From: an uncultured Chloroflexota bacterium
Lineage (GTDB): Bacteria > Chloroflexota > Anaerolineae > Aggregatilineales > Phototrophicaceae
Assembly: GCA_937927665.1 (NCBI GenBank)
Contig: CALBRY010000556.1
Coordinates: forward strand, 1-9,006
DNA: 9,006 nucleotides
Reading direction: 5' to 3'
This document shows positions 6,024 to 9,006 of the stretch, piece after piece. The stretch's first letter is position 1. Every line of letters begins with the position of its first letter. The notes below the pieces were generated by a model, which was not told the DNA's origin, ran no database searches, and was given only the letters and a program-made list of their open reading frames with translations. Both the position numbers and the translations under genes were made by a program.

Positions 6024-7383
6024 ATGCTTCGGCGGCGGCGCGGCAGATCGCCTCAATGCTGCGCGTGACGTCGGCGTCAGTCGTCGCCCATGATGAGACG
6101 CTGATCCGCATGGCGGCGCGTCCTTTCCACACAGTCGAACCCGCCCACATTGTGCCTTCTTGCTGCAGCGCGCGGATTACCCGGTGCGTGCGCGCATCAT
6201 CCCCGAACCTGACCATCACCTGATTCAAGACGACTTCGTGCGGAATTTCGTATCCCGCGCCGCTTAATGCTTTGGCGAATATCTGCGCTTGATCGCAGCA
6301 CTGCTCGAACATTTCGATAACGCCGCGCTTGCCAAGCGACAGCATCGCCGCCCACGAATCGATACCGCGCCCGCGCCGTGAAGTCTCTGGCGTGTAATCG
6401 ACCGGCTCATAAAATGCTGGCTCGCCTTCGTTTCGCATGTAATACGCCGCGCTTGACGCGACGGCGGCACGATGCGCCGCCGGATGACGGGTGAACACGA
6501 TCCCGCTGTCATACGGCACGTTGAGCCATTTATGAGCATCCGTCGCCCACGAGTCGGCAAGCTGCACCCCTTTGACGAGGTGTTCCAGTTTGGGCGATGC
6601 TGCCGCCCACAAGCCGAATGCGCCATCAATATGCACCCACACGCCTTCGCCGCGCACACGCGGGATAATTTGATCGAAGGGGTCACTTGCGCCGGTGTTG
6701 ACATTCCCCGCTTGCAGGATCACGATCGCAGGGGAGGGGATGGTATCCGGCAGCAGATCGGCACGCATACGCCCCTGCTCATCCGTCGGGATTTTGATCA
6801 GGCGGTTTCGCCCCAAGCCCAACATGCCGATCACTTTGAGGACGCTTGCGTGGACTTCTTCACCCACGATGACGGTGATCGGCGGCGCACCGAACATCCC
6901 ATCAAATTCGAGATTCCAGCCTGCCCACTCCAATACAGCATGACGCGCCGCCGCTAATGCGGTGAAGTTCGCCATTGTTGCGCCTGTCACAAACGCGCCC
7001 ATACTCTCAGGCGGCAGGTGAAGCAGATCGCGCGCCCACTTCAGCGCCACCTCTTCGAGTTTGATCCCGGCGGGGCTGCTCGCACGCATGGCGGTGGCAT
7101 TATCCCACGCTGTTGAAAGCATATTCGCCGCGACACTCGCGGGAAGCGATCCGCCAATGACAAAGCCAAAATAGCGCCTGCCAGCCATCGCGGTTGTCGC
7201 CGGGGATGCGACTTCATCCATCAGCGCAAGCACCGCCGCCGGATCGGTTGGCGCATCAGGCAGCGCGTGATCCAGCCTTGACAGCGCATCGATCGCCTCT
7301 TGGCGCGGGAATACCGGTCGATCGTCCAGCATTTCCAAATAGCGCGCGGCACGTTCCGCCGCGTCAATCAACAGTGAACGCAT
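6022..7383 (-). CDS. PLP-dependent group II decarboxylase / aspartate aminotransferase-fold protein
   Basis: A 453-residue fold-type I pyridoxal-phosphate enzyme of the group II amino acid decarboxylase family (PF00282: tyrosine, DOPA, glutamate and diaminobutyrate decarboxylases). It is expected to decarboxylate, or less often deaminate, an amino acid in the cytosol. Visible in order: GGSLPASVAANML (77-89), phosphate-binding TGATMANFTAL (133-143), ring-stacking H178 in GEEVHASVLK, GNVNTGASDP (226-235), HIDGAFGLW with D253 for the pyridine nitrogen, and the Schiff-base lysine K285 in TDAHKWLNVPYDSG. It ends with a small C-terminal domain including MRISVSSWATTDAD. The length is normal. HIDGA replaces the commoner HxDAA. 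ATG 7383 is the only start upstream of the domain; GGAG lies about 10 bases ahead, inside the small palindrome 7387-7399. The gene is divergent from rpsO and the substrate cannot be assigned. Confidence 0.9.
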   Translation of the reverse strand: MRSLLIDAAERAARYLEMLDDRPVFPRQEAIDALSRLDHALPDAPTDPAAVLALMDEVASPATTAMAGRRYFGFVIGGSLPASVAANMLSTAWDNATAMRASSPAGIKLEEVALKWARDLLHLPPESMGAFVTGATMANFTALAAARHAVLEWAGWNLEFDGMFGAPPITVIVGEEVHASVLKVIGMLGLGRNRLIKIPTDEQGRMRADLLPDTIPSPAIVILQAGNVNTGASDPFDQIIPRVRGEGVWVHIDGAFGLWAAASPKLEHLVKGVQLADSWATDAHKWLNVPYDSGIVFTRHPAAHRAAVASSAAYYMRNEGEPAFYEPVDYTPETSRRGRGIDSWAAMLSLGKRGVIEMFEQCCDQAQIFAKALSGAGYEIPHEVVLNQVMVRFGDDARTHRVIRALQQEGTMWAGSTVWKGRAAMRISVSSWATTDADVTRSIEAICRAAAEA

Positions 7384-7495
7384 CCGTTGGAGTCTCCAAA
7401 AAAGGCTAAAAGTCGTTCCGCTCAGAGTATGCGAAATTCAAACATGTGTCGCCATCCACGTAAGTCCCATCGCGTCACCCCCTCATATAAGGCGG

Positions 7496-7523
7496 TTGCA
7501 CCCTGACCGCGTTCTGCTATAAT
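7496..7523 (+). promoter_or_regulatory. Strong promoter for rpsO-pnp
   Basis: TTGCAC (7496-7501), a 16-base spacer and a perfect TATAAT (7518-7523) preceded by TGC (7515-7517), an extended -10. A start near 7530 gives a leader of about 72 bases. It is the best promoter in the window, as expected for a ribosomal protein gene. In the rest of the divergent spacer (7384-7495) I found no convincing minus-strand promoter for the decarboxylase-like gene. Confidence 0.85.
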
Positions 7524-7544
7524 GCCTTTCGAATAGCTCACAGA

Positions 7545-7597
7545 CCGATGCGCCCCTATCCGGCGCAATCGGCGTCAACAGAAGGGATAGGCAAGGT
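7545..7597 (+). promoter_or_regulatory. Potential autoregulatory pseudoknot in the rpsO leader
   Basis: Stem 1: CCGATGCGCC (7545-7554) pairs with GGCGC-ATCGG (7562-7572) over 10 bp with one bulged A (7567). Its loop, CCTATCC (7555-7561), is exactly complementary to GGATAGG (7585-7591), which ends just before the ribosome site AAGGT (7593-7597). With C7555 as a one-base connector, stem 2 is 6 bp (7556-7561 with 7585-7590), and a 12-base linker (7573-7584) spans stem 1. That is workable H-type pseudoknot geometry. In E. coli, S15 represses its own mRNA through a pseudoknot near the start codon; the equivalent role here is inference from position and fold. Confidence 0.7.
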
Positions 7598-7601
7598 AAA
7601 A

Positions 7602-7871
7602 ATGGCACTCACAAAAAGCGAAAAAGAGACGATCGCCGCGCAGTTTGCAATCCATGAAGGCGATACCGGATCGACACAGGTACAGATTGCACTTCTCACG
7701 CAGCGCATTCATCAGTTGACTGATCACCTCAAGGCTCACACGCACGATAATCACTCGAAGCGTGGGTTGCTCAAGTTGGTCGGTCTGCGTCGTCGTCATC
7801 TGCGTTACCTGAGCCAGAAAGACCCGAACGCATACCGTGAAATTCTTCAACGGTTGGGTCTGCGTCGCTAA
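7602..7871 (+). CDS. rpsO: 30S ribosomal protein S15
   Basis: An 89-residue protein of standard length, a primary binder of the 16S rRNA central domain (helices 20-22 three-way junction). The family pattern is intact: DTGSTQVQIALLTQRI, HLKAHTHDNHSKRGLLKLVG and RRRHLRYL. Residues equivalent to the RNA contacts known from structures are all present (numbered with Met): T22, G23, Q28, R35, H42, D49, S52 and Y69. The protein should therefore be able to bind both rRNA and a mimic in its own leader. ATG 7602 is chosen over in-frame ATG 7548 because AAGGT sits 4 bases upstream and S15 proteins start MALT or similar. ATG 7548 lies inside stem 1 of the leader pseudoknot. It is driven by the promoter at 7496-7523 and followed by pnp, the usual bacterial pairing. 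Confidence 0.98.
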   Translation: MALTKSEKETIAAQFAIHEGDTGSTQVQIALLTQRIHQLTDHLKAHTHDNHSKRGLLKLVGLRRRHLRYLSQKDPNAYREILQRLGLRR

Positions 7872-7886
7872 TTAAAGTGGTATCTG

Positions 7887-7918
7887 CACATGGGGCTGTC
7901 GGATGACAACCCCATGTG
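7887..7918 (+). terminator. Hairpin in the rpsO-pnp spacer, partial terminator or processing site
   Basis: CACATGGGG-C-TGTC (7887-7900) pairs with GACA-A-CCCCATGTG (7905-7918): a 4-bp and a 9-bp helix around one C-A mismatch, with a GGAT loop. No U-run follows (TGTAAGTTTCG), so read-through into pnp is expected. It could mark a processed 3' end for rpsO mRNA. Confidence 0.6.
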
Positions 7919-7933
7919 TGTAAGTTTCGTGCT

Positions 7934-8011
7934 CGGAGTGCAGGAATTGGAGGACGGAGCGAAGGATGCGGCGGCGCATTCTTGGCGGCGATCTCCAGCT
8001 CCTGAAGTCCG
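7934..8011 (+). promoter_or_regulatory. Long imperfect stem-loop in the pnp leader
   Basis: CGGAGTGCAGGAATTGGAG (7934-7952) and CTCCAGCTCCTGAAGTCCG (7993-8011) pair over 19 positions with three mismatches and one G-U. The 40-base loop holds an ATG (7966) and a nested hairpin ATGCG-GCGG-CGCAT (7966-7979). By analogy with the RNase III-cleaved pnp leader of E. coli this may control PNPase synthesis; the analogy is positional only. Confidence 0.5.
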
Positions 8012-8049
8012 GGCGACCTATCAAGACGCTCAAGGATAAAGGAAGTCAT

Positions 8050-9006
8050 ATGCTGGTATCTGATACCCCGATGGGGAAAGTCCACCGCTATACTGTGCGC
8101 GTGGGCAACGACGATTACGTCATCGAAACAGGTAAATTGGCGGAGCAGGCAGGCGGCGCAGTCACCGTGCAGGTGGGTGAAACGGTCGTATTTGCAACTG
8201 CGACGATGAGCAAGACCGCGCGCGAAGGCACGGATTTCTTCCCGCTTAGTGTGGAATACGAAGAAAAACTGTACGCCGCCGGACGCATCCCCGGAAGCTA
8301 TTTCCGCCGTGAAGGTCGCCCCAGCGAAGGCGCGATCCTGATCGCCCGCTTGATCGACCGTCCGCTGCGCCCGCTGTTCAGCGAAGACATGCGGAATGAT
8401 GTTCAGGTGGTGATGTCGGCATTCTCGCACGATCAGGAACATCAGGTCGATATGCCGGGAATGCTCGCCGCAAGCGCCGCGATCATGATCAGCGATATTC
8501 CGTGGAACGGACCGGTCGCCGGTGTGCGTATCGGCATGATTGATGGCGAACTTGTCGTCAACCCGACGATCCAGCAGTTGGAAAACAGCGTGCTCGATCT
8601 GCGTGTTGCCGGTACAGAATTTGCGATCAATATGGTCGAATGCGCGGCGCACGAAGTCTCGGAAGAAGTCATGATCCGGGCACTGCGTTTGGCGCACGAC
8701 TCGATTCAGCCGCTGATTCAGGTTCAGAAGCAGATGCAGGCGGAAATCGGCAAGCCGAAATCCGCGTATATCTCGCAGAAAATCGACTCCGCGCTTCAGG
8801 AAACGATCGCCGAAAAGACCCGCGCTCGCATTCGTGAAGTGCTGGTAAGCACCAATGACCGCACCGAACGCAGCAACGCGATCGACGCGATCCGCAGCGA
8901 AGTTGTGGCGCAGTACGAAGCCGCGAATGCCGCCGATGGCGCAGTTCCGGTCAAGATCAACGATGTCAAGAACGCGGTCGAAAATGTGTATTACGAAGAA
9001 GTCCGC
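8050..9006 (+). CDS. pnp: Polynucleotide phosphorylase, 5' part (3' end outside window)
   Basis: PNPase degrades RNA 3' to 5' by phosphorolysis and is a core of mRNA turnover, working as a trimer. The 319 visible residues cover the first RNase PH domain (about 10-150), with ETGKLAEQAGGAVTVQVGET (26-45) and the conserved RNA-contact loop GSYFRREGRPSEGAIL (82-97, FRRE at 85-88). LIDRPLRPLF (101-110), DGELVVNPT and AGTEFAINMVECAAHEVSEE follow, then the start of the all-helical linker domain (from about 235). The catalytic second RNase PH domain and KH/S1 domains lie beyond the window. ATG 8050 has AAAGGAAG (8038-8045) with a good gap and gives a normal N-terminus. ATG 7966, same frame with GGAG six bases upstream, would add 28 Arg/Gly-rich residues and lies within a leader stem-loop, so it is less likely. 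The gene is probably co-transcribed with rpsO. Confidence 0.96.
   Translation, partial: MLVSDTPMGKVHRYTVRVGNDDYVIETGKLAEQAGGAVTVQVGETVVFATATMSKTAREGTDFFPLSVEYEEKLYAAGRIPGSYFRREGRPSEGAILIARLIDRPLRPLFSEDMRNDVQVVMSAFSHDQEHQVDMPGMLAASAAIMISDIPWNGPVAGVRIGMIDGELVVNPTIQQLENSVLDLRVAGTEFAINMVECAAHEVSEEVMIRALRLAHDSIQPLIQVQKQMQAEIGKPKSAYISQKIDSALQETIAEKTRARIREVLVSTNDRTERSNAIDAIRSEVVAQYEAANAADGAVPVKINDVKNAVENVYYEEVR

Noticed and set aside
7387..7399. TTGGAGTCTCCAA palindrome over the decarboxylase ribosome site as an operator
   Set aside because: It is short and lacks a second copy or a nearby regulator gene; it probably reflects the GGAG ribosome site by chance.
7966..8049. 28-residue N-terminal extension of PNPase from ATG 7966
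   Set aside because: Kept only as an alternative: the segment is mostly leader stem-loop, PNPases normally begin near the 8050 start, and 8050 has its own good ribosome site.
7771..8697. 308-codon minus-strand reading opposite rpsO and pnp
   Set aside because: It covers two certain genes on the other strand. The His/Arg/Asp-rich composition is that of a shadow frame.

Overview
The window is GC-rich and densely coded, with Shine-Dalgarno-led genes and no phage, transposon, CRISPR or tRNA signature. It most resembles a chromosomal segment of a Chloroflexota bacterium (Anaerolineae-like). The reasons are a short type-3 (archaeal/eukaryal-style) prolyl-tRNA synthetase, a PNPase N-terminus of the kind I recall from that phylum, and a large multi-domain NYN protein. 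This placement is inference, not proof.

Layout: (1) 1-872, the C-terminal part of a membrane polyprenyl-phosphate sugar-1-phosphate transferase, followed after 17 bases by a MazG-like nucleotide pyrophosphohydrolase (890-1228). (2) A GC-rich palindrome, then a convergent general-stress / pyridoxamine-oxidase-like flavin protein on the minus strand (1263-1772). (3) A short divergent promoter region and proS (1967-3403), which ends in a strong hairpin. (4) A noncoding stretch of about 350 bases, relatively AT-rich, holding a good extended -10 promoter and a structured leader. (5) A 725-residue protein with two tandem NYN ribonuclease-type domains and a repeated C-terminal module (3800-5977). 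(6) A perfect 12-bp bidirectional terminator shared with a convergent PLP-dependent group II decarboxylase-like gene (6022-7383, minus). (7) A strong promoter, a leader with a striking potential pseudoknot, rpsO (7602-7871), two intercistronic hairpins and the start of pnp (8050 to the window end).

The rpsO-pnp pair is the best functional unit. Ribosomal protein S15 and polynucleotide phosphorylase are adjacent as in many bacteria, and the spaces before each gene carry RNA structures that parallel, without sequence identity claims, the autoregulated rpsO and RNase III-controlled pnp leaders of E. coli. The most interesting items are the rpsO leader pseudoknot, the double-NYN protein with one intact and one eroded active site plus an internal duplication, and the pnp leader stem-loop that encloses a competing start codon.
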